From: Pogostemon cablin
Taxonomy: Eukaryota > Streptophyta > Magnoliopsida > Lamiales > Lamiaceae
Direction of reading: 5' to 3'
Length of the DNA stretch: 64,000 bases
Assembly (NCBI GenBank): GCA_023678885.1
Contig: CM042958.1
Span: 11,464,852 to 11,528,851, forward strand
In this document: in pieces, positions 33,971 through 46,601 of the stretch
Numbering within the stretch: position 1 is the stretch's first letter
How the letters are laid out: each line of letters starts with the position of its first letter
Made by a program: the position numbers and the translations under genes
Notes under the pieces: generated by a model
Seen by the model: the letters and a program-made list of their open reading frames with translations, nothing else
What the model was told of the DNA's origin: nothing
Database searches by the model: none

Positions 33971-36805
33971 TATCTCTGAGTGTTGAACTTCAAGTTAGTT
34001 CATAATCAAACACACAATATCCAACTTATGGATGAATCTCTTACATGATACACTTCTCCATAGTATAGTAAATCATTAGTGAACTATGATGACTTCATTA
34101 ACTACATAATTATTAATTAGCAGGAAAACAAGAAGCATCCATTAATCTCAGCCAAAAAAATACAAAAATCATAAATAAATTTCAATGTTGTCGTAATTTC
34201 AATAGTATAAACATATTCACATGCATGCAATGCAATAATATAAAGACACATCAAGGGCACATGGTAATAACTACAATGGAGTACAAACGAAGGTTCCTCC
34301 AATCATTCAACACATCATACTAAAAGACAATCTCAAAATTAATCAAACAAATGACAACTAGTCAAGAACGATAATCACGGCATTTTTATTTATTAACTTA
34401 TGTCCCATGCTTGACTAGAAATCTTACTTATGGAGGGGATCTTAGTATGGTAAATTTTCTTAGAATGTTTATCTCTCCCACTTTGTTTATTTAGTTAGAA
34501 CTTTAAAAGTCAAATTTTGAAATAAAATATAAACAAAGATGAAATAAAAATTGGGGGAGATATTCTAAAGTAGAAGTAGATCCAAGAGCAAATCATTAAA
34601 TTTAAAAAAAAGGAAGTGTCAGAAGAAAATGACTTAGGTGTCACACATTAAATTAAAAAAGAAATACATAATTAAGGGCCATACAAATTCAATCATGCCT
34701 CCATCACTTGATAAACACACATCACTTTCAAATGATAATCCACACCGAAAAAGAAAGAAAACAAACAAACGACTTCCTTCTCAATGCAATCCTTCTCAAA
34801 TCTCAAGCACCAAACATGAAAGAAATTTGAATTTTTTGGGGCCACAAAAATTGAGTTGCAAGTAGCACTAATGAAAAACCCCACCTAAAGAAATCATTTT
34901 TAAGCAAAATAAGGACGCTTTAAACTGATTAAATGGTGAATGTTACACTATTTGTAAACAGTAATATGTTGATTAATTATATTGTCAGAGTTCCATCTTT
35001 GAGAAACGTGACGCAGAACTACTCCCTGCAGTGTGAAATAAATGTTAATAAAGTCTTCACCCCACATGACTAAATGTGCACAAGAAGCTAATGTGTTTGG
35101 TTTTTTCTTTAACCATAAAAATCAACATGTTTTTATTATATCTTTTTCTTGATTGGGGGTGGGGGTGGGTGTTGTTTGGACCAATTGACTTGGTAAGGAG
35201 TAATATAAATTTAATTTTAAACTTTCTATCAAAATGTACAATCTTGGTGGTAGGTAATTAGGTGATTACAAGATTGGTAAGCAACCACTAAAGACTTGTT
35301 GTAAACATTCTTATATATGTACCAAAAAGAATACCATGATTAAAATGTATTCCTAACTATGGTAGCAAGTTGGTTCTTTATTCCTACTAGCTAGGATTCT
35401 CTTTTTGTTTCAGTTTCACAGTACAAGAACAGAGCTCCAGCGTTCAGACAGAGCAACTTTAATTATGTTTCTTATTTAATTTGAATTACAAAACATATCC
35501 ACATTTTTTAAAAAATAAATAAAGAGATTGGAAGAACATTACTCTCTTGTTCATCAAAGTCGATGCTGATATCCCTCATGTCTCTTGTACAACAAGCTAA
35601 TCTCCTCCTCATTATCATTTTCTATATATAAATAAATAATATAAACAACCTTCCTGCACAACAATATGAAACAGTAATAATAAATTAATTAGTAATAATA
35701 AATAAGTGTAGAAATGCTAATCAAATGATTTAAATAGTATGAAAGCAGGAAAAAAAGTGGGAATAGTGTAACACTAATTAAAAAAACATTTGCATTGTGG
35801 AATGAATTAATTAATAAATAAAAATAACAGTAAAGTATGGGATTACCAAATTAAGCGGTGGGTTGTTCCCCCTTTAGAACCGTAACGTCTCTCAAGGGTT
35901 CAACTTTCTAAACCAAATATTAATTAAATTAATACTAATCTAGTTCATGTGCATTGAAACAACCAAAACAAGAGAAATAGAATGAGTTGACTCGGAGTAG
36001 TGGAAGCATGGACAGCATAAATGGAATAGTGCAAGAAAAAGATGAAATAAAAAGAAGTTTCAACGTAAAGAAATAAGCTCTTTTTTTTCTTTTTGTTTGT
36101 GAGAAGGAATGAGTCAAAAAGAGTGCTGTTAGAGTTGTATGTCAGCTACTGCAAACACCTTTGACTGTGCATGACAAAAATTAAATATGAAAACTACTCC
36201 ACCCAAACAAGAGAGAGAGAAGAGGGAGAGAGAAATGCAAACAGTACTAAATGTCTGTGTGTGTGTGGAGATATTTTGAGATGAGAAAGAAGAGAGAGAA
36301 ATTCCATGGATCATGAAGAGATCAGCACAGCTTTGGAAACTCAGAATCAAGAAGTGGGGGGAGTGTCATTGTTGATTAAATTAATGGAGAAGTAAAAAGA
36401 TTGAATCTTTTTACAAGAATCTTGAATTTTCAAACACAAAAAGTGAATCCCACAAAAGGAAAAACAGGGGATGAGAGAGAAGATTGGAGTATACCTTTAT
36501 GATCGCAAGCTAGCTGTGTTTCCCCCTTCTGAGTTGGGTGAAATGCAGAGAGGTAACTGTGAACAGAGGGAAAAGAAAGATGTTGAAGAGAGAGAGAGAG
36601 ATGAAATGCAGTGAGAGGTCAAAGAAAGATGTGCAGAGAGAGAGAGAGAATGGTGAAATAGATATGAAAAAATTAATGGGAGAGTCAGTGGTTACAGACA
36701 AAAGGGAAGGCAATAGAATGCATGTGTGGGGATTGGAGGAGGGCAAGCATACATGAGCTTTCTTAGCCCATTTATTACAATATTACTTACACACACATTT
36801 TACCC
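33971..36805. other. Intergenic upstream of RopGEF
   Basis: The RopGEF promoter should be in the left part. Positions 36210-36660 have several short GA runs, of the kind common in plant leaders, but no open frame with family resemblance. An unannotated non-coding transcript is possible. Confidence 0.35.
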
Positions 36806-36839
36806 CTCTCTCTCTCTCTCTCCCTCTCTCTCTCTCTCT
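36806..36839. repeat. (CT)n microsatellite
   Basis: Nearly pure CT repeat with one interruption (TCCC). A G-rich purine stretch follows at 36855-36920. No associated gene. Confidence 0.85.
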
Positions 36840-38466
36840 GAGATTCTTGAAAAGGAATGAGGTGGGGTGGGGGGAGCGGGGGTGGGATTAGACAGAGGAC
36901 AGTGGTGGGGTGGATTGGGGAAGGTGAAGTGAAGTTAATTCTTGAAAGAAAAAATTAAAATTAAAATAAAAACACACTTCTTGAGTGGAGGGAATTGAGA
37001 AGTGGGGTGTGTAGTGTCCAAAGATTAAAAAAAGGGAAGCTGTCATTAATTATGGCGTCATCAAAAGACTAAAAACAGATTACTCTTTAATTACTGCATT
37101 GCTTCTTCATACCAAGGGGATTCTCTTTCCTTAATTCTTATCTTATTAATTATTATGCATTCTTTGGTCTCGAAAAGTTTAAATTTAAGAAAATTGTAAT
37201 TTTTGGGATTATTATGATATTTTTTAAAAATGAATAATAATAAAGTATAAGATGATTTTGTAAATAAAGTGTACTAAATGAGAGAGGGTTCTTATTTTAT
37301 AGGAGGTGAAATTTTTTTGTGGAAAGAATTAAATAAATAAAGATGAAAACTTTTTTGGAAGGAGGGAATAGTATTATTAAATTATTAAGTATGAACTTAG
37401 GAGCTAATCTATGTGTCATTGTTGATATTTTGAATATGATTATTACAACCTATTGCTAATAATTTGAATTTGATTAGGGGACTATTATGGAGCGTCATAT
37501 TATAATTATTGCATGTATCAGTTGCACTAGCAACATAGTAAAAGTTTTTTTTCTTTAATTTTACGTAAGTTATAAATACATTATGAGTAATATTATTTTT
37601 TATAGTAATTTGTAAGGTATTAAGTAATATTAATTTAATATAATAGTTTTAATTATATCTTGTAGTAGTACTTTTAATGTAATACTTCTAACATAGTGAA
37701 ATTTTAGACAATTTTTTGTTATTATAAATTTATTATACTTGCAATACTTTTCACATATTTTAAAAGTTATATTATTTGTTTTATTATCTATTATGAGATT
37801 TATAATAATACTTTAAGTTTGGAGTTTGGTTCGAATCTGTCCAAAATTGGAAAGGTTTGAATTGTATTGGGTTAAATTGCATCCCTTACAACTTAATTAG
37901 CTTAATTACTATAATGCCACATATTTTCAGTAATTATGGTTTTGCTCAATCATATATAAATTGGTTTCAAATGATAGCATTCATAGCTTCCAAATTTTTA
38001 TACTCCTACTATACTTTGGATACTCTGGCAGTGGTGAAATATTACACCTTCTAACCAATCATGGGATTATTGTCATAGAAAGTTCAGTTTTCAAAATAAA
38101 ATAGTCTTACCATTGTTGGTTACTTGTCTCGCAATATGGATAATATCACTTTATGTTTGGAAATAGTTACCATTATTATTATTATTTTAAATATAATCTT
38201 TTTTTAAAAAATATAAAGGAATTAGGGTATTATTTTAAAAGATAATATTAATAGTTTCTTCTCATAATGATAAATTACAAACTGGAATGAATACCATTTA
38301 GACTTATGAACTAGAACAATGGCAATAAATATTATAAACTAAGAAAATGGAACAGTATAACACTAAATTATACTCCATATGTATATATAATTAAAGTAGT
38401 ATTTGTTTTCTTTTATTTTTATAAAAATATGAATATAATATTATATGGATAAGACTTTTATACTAG
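36840..38466. other. AT-rich intergenic, no gene seen
   Basis: No open frame above background. The right part has scattered AT runs typical of decayed repeats. Confidence 0.4.
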
Positions 38467-38610
38467 GCAAAAACTTGTGTGCACCGAGGACACACCGTGT
38501 CCCGATGGGAACACAACCCTCCCTTTATATTTTATTTAACCCTATGTATTGTTAGGGGTTTAAATTATAAACGAACACTGCGTCCCCAAGGCACAATAAC
38601 CTCCCTCTTA
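38467..38610. mobile_element. Old copy of the 168-bp MITE family
   Basis: Read forward, it matches the reverse complement of the MITE at 55393-55560: GTGCACCGAGGACACACCGT, a TAGGGGTTTAAATT core, and CCTCCC near each arm. The ends are more decayed and no target duplication is visible. Confidence 0.5.
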
Positions 38611-40169
38611 TGCTATTGGTATTGGAAACACTAGACTGCACCTTTCATTCACTTTAGAATATTGTAAGTACATAAATAAACATTTTAGTCTCATAGAAGT
38701 TAATCCCAAATATGAAATTTTAATATCAAAATGTTTTATTTATTTATTTAAAAAAAAATTGTTTCTATATGAGTAAAAGAGTTAGTTGGGAGGGGATAAC
38801 CTTTTTTTTAAAAGTTTTTTTTTACTACTTTATTAATTTTCTTTGTTTTGATTAGTAACATTTCGTGCAAGACTTCTATGAAGTTGGGGAAAATGATCAG
38901 TGATTTTTCTTTAATTATTGTCTATAATATTGGGTTAGTTCAAAATTTGAATTTATGGGATGAAATAGAAGATGAATCAATTGAAGTTATTATTATTATT
39001 TTTTAAAAATGCATTTTTTTAGTGTTACGATATCAGTGTGAGAATATGTTAATTTTTTAATCAGTTATTACTATTTTATTAAATAAATAAATAAATATAT
39101 ATATATATTTAAAATTTGATTTTTTTATTTATATTATAAATGGTTCACGAAATAGTTCAATATACAATTATCACTTTTCATTATGATTATCACTTTTCAT
39201 TAAAATATTATCAATTTTCATTTGTTTTACAGAAACCATAGTGAGACGGTTACACACAAATCTTTAAAAAAATATTATAATAAAAAAAAGGTAGGTCTTG
39301 CGTGAGACCGTATCACGTGAAACAATTTTTCACTTTTTATAAAAGTTATCACTTTCGCTATAAAAATATTATTAATTTCGCTATAAAATATTATCACTTT
39401 TTATCTATACTATAAATGGTTCATCAAGTAACATTATCATTTTTTATTAATTTATTATCACTTTCCTATATAAAGTTATCATTTTCTGATCTTCTTACGT
39501 GAGACGGTATCGTGTCTTTGTCTAAAAAATATAGTGCATTGGTTGGGGTTGTTTTTAAATATTTATATTTTATACTACCGCAACTTATTAAAATTGGAAA
39601 ATCTTAAAAGTTATGAGGGATATTGTGAATAATATAATTAATTGTAGAAATTAGTTTGTGTTTTTTTGAGCTTTTCAAAATTAAACTTTTCAGTCCATAT
39701 TTTAGGCATCAAAATGGGGTTTTTCTGTAAAGTTATTATTAAAGAAAAAACTTAAAATATTGGATTCTGAGGTCAAGATTGAGGCCAATGATGTCTTAAG
39801 CTTTAATCTATTTGCTTTTTCCTAAACTTTTTGGACATTCTTATAAAATTAATAATATATATATATAAATAAATAAAATTCAAGTTGACCTTCCAATTGA
39901 AAATGCTTCTGCTTGAGAAGGTCTTGGGATTTGGGGTCCATTCCATTACCTCATTTTTATGCAACATCCACACACCACAATTTAAAACAAAACAAAATGT
40001 TTTATTTTCGTCTCACTACCCAATTTGTACAAGATTATAATGATACTAATAATAATAATAATAATAATAGATAAAAAAAATTATGGGTTCAATTAGAGTG
40101 CATTGGTGCAACTAAACAATTTTAATTATTTAATTAAATTTTTATTTAGTCTTCATAAAAATTAAAAAA

Positions 40170-40206
<37 letters not shown>

Positions 40207-40784
40207 TTTACCTATAGCTTATGCAGTTTGTTGAATATTGGTCATTCAATTTCAAAGGAAACTTGTTGAAAAACAGAATTTAGAAAAATAATAAGGAAGC
40301 CATTTCATTTTTTTTCCTGATTAAGCATTCAATTTAAGGTTATTATAATTTGTTTGCCAGACATAAACTTTATAGTACATCTTTTTAAATTTAAATAACC
40401 TTACATCGTTACACGTTTCCAAATGACATCAGTTGGTACTTAATTAGATTTAAAAAAAAAGTTTACGTCTAAAAATTCTTAAAAGCTATATCGGAAATTT
40501 TGACTTGGAATTAAGTGGACCTTCAAAATGGGCCAAAAGTGATTGGCTGAATCATGATTAAGCCTAATTATTTACTTTTGGGCTTTATTAGCTTAATTAA
40601 ATTAACAATTAGGCTTCATGGATCACTGGATTTGCACCAAATCAGGTTATAAACGGTCGGTTCAGCTCAAATGTAACCTGTATACGATTCGTTATACTTA
40701 TGGGATTATTAGAATAAAGATAAAAAAAAAAAATCGACCGTTATATTCTCGTACATACATACCAACGCTGGTCTCCTGTGTATA
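38611..40784. other. Repeat-rich desert
   Basis: Contains several copies of a GTGAGACGGT/ACCGTATCACG word (about 39241, 39300, 39490), an (AAT)n run at about 40048-40068 and an (AT)n run at 40173-40202. No gene supported. Confidence 0.4.
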
Positions 40785-41165
40785 GAGCTGTTAAATTAAA
40801 CAAGCGCTCAAAAGCTCGGCTCGACTCGACTCGTGACTACTCAAACTCGAGTTCGAGCTCATTTATATACTTATTAGTCTTTACGTTATCGAGTTGAGCT
40901 CGACTCGATTCGATAATAATAATAATATTAATATAAATATTATATATTGATATTTATACATATTAATATAATAATTATTAAATATGTATTAAATATATGT
41001 ATTAAAATCCGGTTTGTTAGGCTGAAAACTCGTTAAGGCTTGAAAGCTCGATTCATTTTGTTTAATTAGCCGAGCCAAGCTCAAGTTCGGTTGAGTAATT
41101 TTCAAGTCGAACTCGAGCTCGTAGGCTCATTATCAAATTGAGCCGAGTTCGAGTATGCACTATTC
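40785..41165. repeat. GAGCTCG/CGAGCTC-rich element
   Basis: Dense words such as GCTCGACTCGACTCG, TCGAGTTCGAGCTC and GAGCCGAGTTCGAG cluster at both ends of an AT-rich core. This is typical of subterminal repeats in a small DNA transposon. The boundaries are not defined and no target duplication is seen. Confidence 0.4.
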
Positions 41166-41248
41166 GGACTCACTCAATATTTAATAGGCCTACTTGTGTG
41201 ATGTTTAAGGGCTTAATATTTTATTTAAAAAATTAATTAATTAAAATA

Positions 41249-41503
41249 CTCCCTTTATCCCGTTCTTATGATTAAGTATGCTTTTAGCACGAGAATTAAT
41301 TAATATAGTATTTTAATGTGTATTGAGATAAGAGAACTAATAATTTAATGTAAAGTGAGTAGGTGTATTAGTGGGATATGTGGACCCATGGAGAGAGAAG
41401 TAATTAATTTGTGTGGGTCTCATATGCTAAAAAAGTAAATGTAACCATTAGGATGAGACGCCCAAAATGAAAATATGTAACCATTAGGATGAGACGAAGT
41501 GAG
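41249..41503. mobile_element. Diverged Stowaway-type MITE
   Basis: Starts CTCCCTTTATCCCG after TA and ends GAGACGAAGTGAG before TA. A short internal duplication (TAACCATTAGGATGAGACG) is near the right end. The rest, to 42370, is AT-rich without features. Confidence 0.55.
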
Positions 41504-42370
41504 TATTCTTTTTATTAAAAAAATCAATTGAAAAATGAAGTATATTAATATTAAATTAAAAACATTTAATTTTTTTTAGAAAATAAAAACTACTCCAATT
41601 TTCATACTATAAAATATACGAAAGAATATAAAATTAAAATTCGCAAAGACTTGGCCACAGGTTTGAATATAACAATTCAAGATTTATGGAGTACTATTTT
41701 CAGGTTTGTTTGGATGAATTCTTTCTCCAGAAATTGGAATTTAAAGGCAATAATTTTCAATTTTCATAGGTTTGGATTGAGTTCGTTCCCCTCGATAAAA
41801 ACATAACCATCATACTAATATACAATTGGGAAATTCTTTCTATTTTCTTAATTAAAGAACAATAAAAATTTCGAAAGTAGCAATTTTTGGGAACACCTTT
41901 TGTTTAAGTAGAATCAATTTCCATCAGCAAGATTAATGTTCGTTAATTGAAAAGTTCTGTTGAATTCATGTGGAAAAATATCGTGTTAAATTATTGCATC
42001 GTCGTTACAATAATAATTAAAGATTATTTAACACTTTTTAAATTAATCATTAATTTTTTTAAAAAATAATATTAATTCTTATATAGCACGGTCTCCCACA
42101 ATTATTTTGACTATTAATACCCTATATTATATGAAAGTTTTGCATTAAAATAGGTAATCACCAACGAGATACGTAGTTAATATAATACTCCTACTACAAA
42201 TTATCAATACCATGTGCATATATATATATAATCAGACACACACCAAGCCAATGGCACTATTTAGCATAACTCATTAGATTGGTCAACGGATTTGGCCATT
42301 CAAACTGACTTCACCAATTCATATTTATTTATTTATTCTTAAATACGCCCTGAAAAAAAAGAGCATTAAA

Positions 42371-42920
42371 TTAAATCACCATCCTCTGATTGCTACTCAA
42401 CAGATCTGATTGAAATGTAGGCAAAAACAAATAGACCAAGACTTCAATAATCTGATGAGAGAAATTGAATTGAAGGTCGAAATCATGGAGGTGGCACACA
42501 TCGGTTCGTCCATTCGATGAACGGCCCAGATGTTCAGATATTGAATGACCAACTACACCACATCCTTGAAAGCACAAGACATGGGCATGACAAAGATGCA
42601 GCCAAATATTGGAAAGATGCCAATTGCTACAACATGTGGACACACAAAAGCAACAACTATAAATGATTTTATCCTTTGGAATACGTTCAGAAATCTGCTA
42701 TCACTCTAAGAAAAACTTACTCTTGCAAGCTAGACAGTGCATTCAACCCCATTTCCCTGCTCGCTCTCATCTCCATTGCAATTCTTTCCCAAATCGATTC
42801 TAACGTGTTTGCAACATGCTCCTGATCAGATCCATAAATATCAGAGCAAACAACAGGCACGGGAGAGCATTCAATATTGTTGATTGGGGCCATGGATTTG
42901 GAAATGGAAGAAGAATTCAT
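42371..42920 (-). other. Possible short coding remnant, two blocks out of frame
   Basis: An ATG at 42918-42920 opens a frame that reads NSSSISKSMAPINNIECS and runs to VANTLESIWERIAMEMRAS, stopping after about 67 codons. About 20 bp further on, in another frame, a hydrophobic stretch reads FQRIKSFIVVAFVCPHVVAI, then IFPIFGCIFVMPMSCAF and a stop, like one or two membrane segments. Codon-like composition on both sides suggests one gene broken by a short indel, or a gene with an exon I cannot place. The gap is too short for an intron, although GTAAGT follows the first block. Unrecognised. Confidence 0.3.
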
Positions 42921-44307
42921 GTCCAATTGAATATGTCAGTATCAGATGAGAACCGATAAAGAGCGTACTCAACTGGGTGCTTATAGAATAACTGTATTCA
43001 CCTAGTGGTCCTTCCTCTAATCTGGATATGCTGATATTATCTTGTAGCCAATTAACCCATGACTACTTCCAGTCTCACTAAACTTTGCACACGCATCTTC
43101 TACTTCATTCCCAGCCATGATGTGACGAAATGCCAGCATATTCCACATATATAATAGGACTCTAATTACTTATCATATCAGAATTAAAAAAAAAAAAAAA
43201 GACTGTTCAATTTTCATACCTTGATCCATCACAATGCCAGTGGTTGAAATATAATTATAGAAGCGATCAAATTTTCAGAATTTAACACTCATTTCTACTA
43301 CAAAAATTATCTTTATGCTTTAAAATATGATTCATCTACCATTTTAACTTCTGTATAGTGCCTTCAGACACACTGCGCCCATCCTGCATAACCTGGAAAG
43401 TAAAATGATGATGGCCTAAAACCACAGAGGATTTCTATGTCACTAGTTGTATAAACAATGTATGAGAAGCAGAAAATCTAATGTTGCTCTTAAGCTAAGA
43501 AATGATACATCAAAGAAGCACACAAAATCAAGACTGGGTTAATTTGTATTGCTTTCTTAAAGATATACCAGTGATTCAAAACTGCATCTTTTTCTGGTCC
43601 AAAAAGAAATCCTTAATCAGGGATGTCTAATCAACCAAAACTGACTCAAATCAGAAGTATAATGTAATTCCAATTTTTTTTTCTTTTTTAGTTCAACTTT
43701 GCATTGATTTGTGTACTACTACTACTACTATTTAATAGCAACCACGGACTGCTAAACATTAGTTCATTATCCTAATTTCAAATTCTAACCAAATCAGCAA
43801 TATGCTCTGATATAGCAAGAATCTATTACAAGCAGTTCTGACATACAGGATGAGTTTTTACTAAAGATGGCAATAGGCCCAGCAAGATTGATTTGTTACC
43901 TAACTGATTACACACAAAGATCACACCTCTCCATCCAACTATCTAATCGATTTCAAACTCACCTGTTCCTCACTCTCAAAATTATTAGAATCATTCAATA
44001 TCTGAAACTAAAACCCTTATTAAAGACGCAAAACACATTAAAACAAGAAATTAATTAGAAACCAGAAATCAATCCAAAAATAAATTATCATTGCTGAATA
44101 ATGTCACCATGGGAATTAGGGAATATATGGTGCATCAAGTGGAAGTAGGTGCAGGAATATAAGAATATTGACAGGCAAAAATGAACAACTAAAAAACAAT
44201 GGATTCCCAGAGGAGCACGCCATATTATTCTCTATGGCCACTAGATGACAAATGAAATAACTCACAATACAAAGCAATCCAAAATCTCATGCATTATCTC
44301 TGACACC
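42921..44307. other. Region downstream of MIR168, no clear gene
   Basis: A weak minus-strand frame (MAGNEVEDACAKFSETGSS, near 43118) is open for about 33 codons, but nothing supports it. It could be part of a long MIR168 primary transcript or the 5' part of the remnant at 42371-42920. Confidence 0.3.
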
Positions 44308-44564
44308 CGATTTCATTTTATGATGTACCCTACCATTAGGGCCCTGCCCTGGGAATTAGTGGAGGAGGTAAATCGCAGGATGTGTCTCCTCAAGTGGCTT
44401 ATAAGGAGGGCTCACTGTTAAACTTGTGCTTGCAAGGGTCAAATCCATGCCAAAGGCAGGATTCGAACCCCCACCCTGCAGCAACAAAGCTCAGCTGGAA
44501 GGCCTTTCCACCCTCCCCTCTACCACTTGAGCTATGCCCTGGGGGCTATCGATTTCATTTTATG
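44308..44564 (-). mobile_element. Complete tRNA-derived SINE with 15-bp TSD
   Basis: The element proper is 44323-44549 (227 bp). It is flanked by an exact 15-bp target duplication, CGATTTCATTTTATG (44308-44322 and 44550-44564). On the minus strand the head starts ATAGCCCCCAGGGCATAGCT, with A-box TAGCTCAAGTGG and B-box GGGTTCGAATCC, and the 3' end is ATGGTAGGGTACAT. It is the full-length reference for the truncated copy at 269-381. Poly-A is absent, so the 3' end probably relies on another recognition sequence of its LINE partner. Confidence 0.88.
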
Positions 44565-45254
44565 CTCAAGGGCAACATGAAGAACATGACTCAACATAAC
44601 AATCAAGATTCAGTTAAAAGATATTTTGGTGAAAGATAATAAATCTGTACGAATAATAACTGTGCTCACTGATTAATCCATTAAAAGATATTAAATGCAT
44701 GCATAGTCTCATAATTTCCTATTAAATTAATGAGATGAGCAAACAATCATCAATTGAAATCCTCTTCATAAGAAAAAGATCTTATTGAGAGTATGTACAA
44801 CAATATTAATAATAATCGCACTATAATGAATGAGAAAATTCTTATAATCGGAATAATTAACAATTTCGAAGAGAAGAAAGAATAATCTTCGAGTAAACAA
44901 ATAGAAAAGTAAGATCTATACTAAATCTACCGCACATATAAAAAGTAAGATCTATACTAAATCTACCGCACATATAACACATCTACCGTGAACATTATTC
45001 CCAGTTTAATTTAAAACATTACTAGGATTTCATCATTGATTGTTAGTTTCAGAAAAAAGAACTTGTTTTTTTTTCTACCTGATAGCACAACAGATGCATG
45101 ATAATGATGAAAAACAAAAACTTATCTGGTGCAGGAAAATCCGAATCGGATCTCAATCCAATCACAACAAATTTAATGCAGATTAACACCTGAGAAACAC
45201 CAGTGGTAGATCCATCGAAATCCATTAGTAAACCTGGGAAATATCATTCACCGC
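44565..45254. other. Downstream part of the MIR168 transcript region
   Basis: AT-rich. A 34-bp word (AAAAGTAAGATCTATACTAA and following) is tandemly duplicated at about 44904-44976. No coding potential. It probably includes the 3' part or an intron of the MIR168 primary transcript. Confidence 0.35.
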
Positions 45255-45445
45255 TGTCTCCGATTCAGTTGATGCAAGGCGGGAACTTGATTTTCGCCAA
45301 AGGACGGCGACATCAAATTCTACACCGTATATGCGTACGTATACTCAGACGTATTCGTATTGGTACGGTTGGAGAGTAAACTGAACGCAGAATACGACGG
45401 CATCGGCGATAAAAGTTCCCGACCTGCACCAAGCGAAGTAGAGGC
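45255..45445 (-). ncRNA. MIR168: MIR168 precursor hairpin
   Basis: The 21-nt mature miR168 sequence is present exactly on the minus strand at 45436-45416 (begins TCGCTTGGTG, ends TCGGGAA). The star strand is at 45283-45263 (begins CCCGCCTTGCATC, ends ACTGAAT) on the other arm. The two arms pair in the usual way for this family, and flanking bases (CCTCTAC and CGGAGAC) extend the stem. The loop between arms is about 132 nt and contains a secondary pairing (TTATCGCC with GGCGAAAA). miR168 guides cleavage of AGO1 mRNA and so sets the level of the main miRNA effector. This is the only clear gene in the 34-56 kb desert. Confidence 0.95.
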
Positions 45446-45589
45446 CGCCGTAAGAGAATCCAGCCTTAGCATGAAAAGAGAAAGATTTGGGTGAGCATAA
45501 ATAGATCTGAGAGAGCGATAAAAGAGGGAAGAATCTAGAGAGAGAAAGAGGGTTGAAACTGGTAGAGCGTTTGAATGCGCGTACAATGG

Positions 45590-45664
45590 TAGAGAGGGTT
45601 TGCTAGCACGAGAGGCGCGGGTACTATATAGCTGGAACAGACGAAGCAGATGTTGCCACGTGGC
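45590..45664 (-). promoter_or_regulatory. MIR168 core promoter: TATA box and G-box
   Basis: On the minus strand a TATA-like CTATATAGTA lies at about 45623-45632, which would place transcription start near 45595, some 160 nt before the mature miRNA. A perfect palindromic G-box GCCACGTGGC is at 45655-45664. Such ACGTG elements are bound by bZIP/ABF and bHLH factors, so stress or abscisic acid control is plausible. Further upstream, CACGTG-like words (GCACGTGCGCG) appear at about 45820-45830. Confidence 0.55.
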
Positions 45665-46002
45665 GATCGCACCGACGGCAAATTGTGGCGTTACGAAATG
45701 AGGAAAGGTGTGAGATCAAAGTCGTGTGCGAGATGAGGAATCGGTCAGAGATTTCAGAGTTAATTACGGGATTACCACTGGGGTGCGGATTTCAATTGTC
45801 GCGTGCCGGTACAGTAGAAGCACGTGCGCGTGATACGAGGTAAGACTTTTCTTCCTCTTACCAGGTGTGAAAAAAAGGGGCCGTTGGCTTTGTGTATGGA
45901 GACCACAATAGCTGGAACTCCGAAAGTGTATGGAGACGCTGATCACTGAAATTTCGATCGAACTAAAGAGGATGGAATACTGGAAATGCTTAAATAACCC
46001 TA

Positions 46003-46382
46003 CATTACAAAAAAATATATTTTTTAGCAATCGAAATTAGCAACGGAATTCAATCCGTTAATAATTATCAATGGATTAGTAACAAAAATAATATTTTTAT
46101 TTTAGCAACGGAATGCCAACGGATTAATTCTCTATTTTAGAGATGTAATTCAATCCGTTGGTAATTAACAATGCTTTAGCAATTGAATCATTATATAAAT
46201 TACCAATGGAATTATTAGTAACGGATACCAACGAAATTGATTTTTCATTGCTAAAAATTTACCAATCACCACTTTACCAACGAAATTATTCCGTTGCTAA
46301 TCCGTTTGTAAGTCAATTTAACAGAATTAGGCTTTTAGCAACATAATATTTCATTGTTAAAAAATATAATTTTTTTGTAGTG
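46003..46382. mobile_element. CACTA-type MITE, copy 1
   Basis: The right end, read inward, is CACTACAAAAAAATTATATT. The left end is a one-base variant, CATTACAAAAAAATATATTT. A 3-bp target duplication CTA flanks it (46000-46002 and 46383-46385), as expected for CACTA transposons. The 380-bp interior is full of CAACGGA/TCCGTTG words in both orientations, which would serve as subterminal transposase sites. No coding capacity. Confidence 0.8.
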
Positions 46383-46601
46383 CTATTTATAGTCTTCAGA
46401 TACCATTGTTTATTGGAAATGCTTAAATAACCCTATTTATAGTTTTCAAATACTATTGTTTGATTTGTTATTGATTGTGTTCATAACCAAAATTATCACT
46501 GATTCTATTTACAGACAATCTTTGACCATCCCAATACAATACAATGTATCATATGTTGTATTGCTAGAGAGATCAAGGCCCAAAATAGTCAATTTATTAT
46601 A

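Noticed and set aside
36129..36756. Short open frames on both strands in the GA-rich zone
   Set aside because: Low-complexity translation with no family resemblance and no splice or promoter support.
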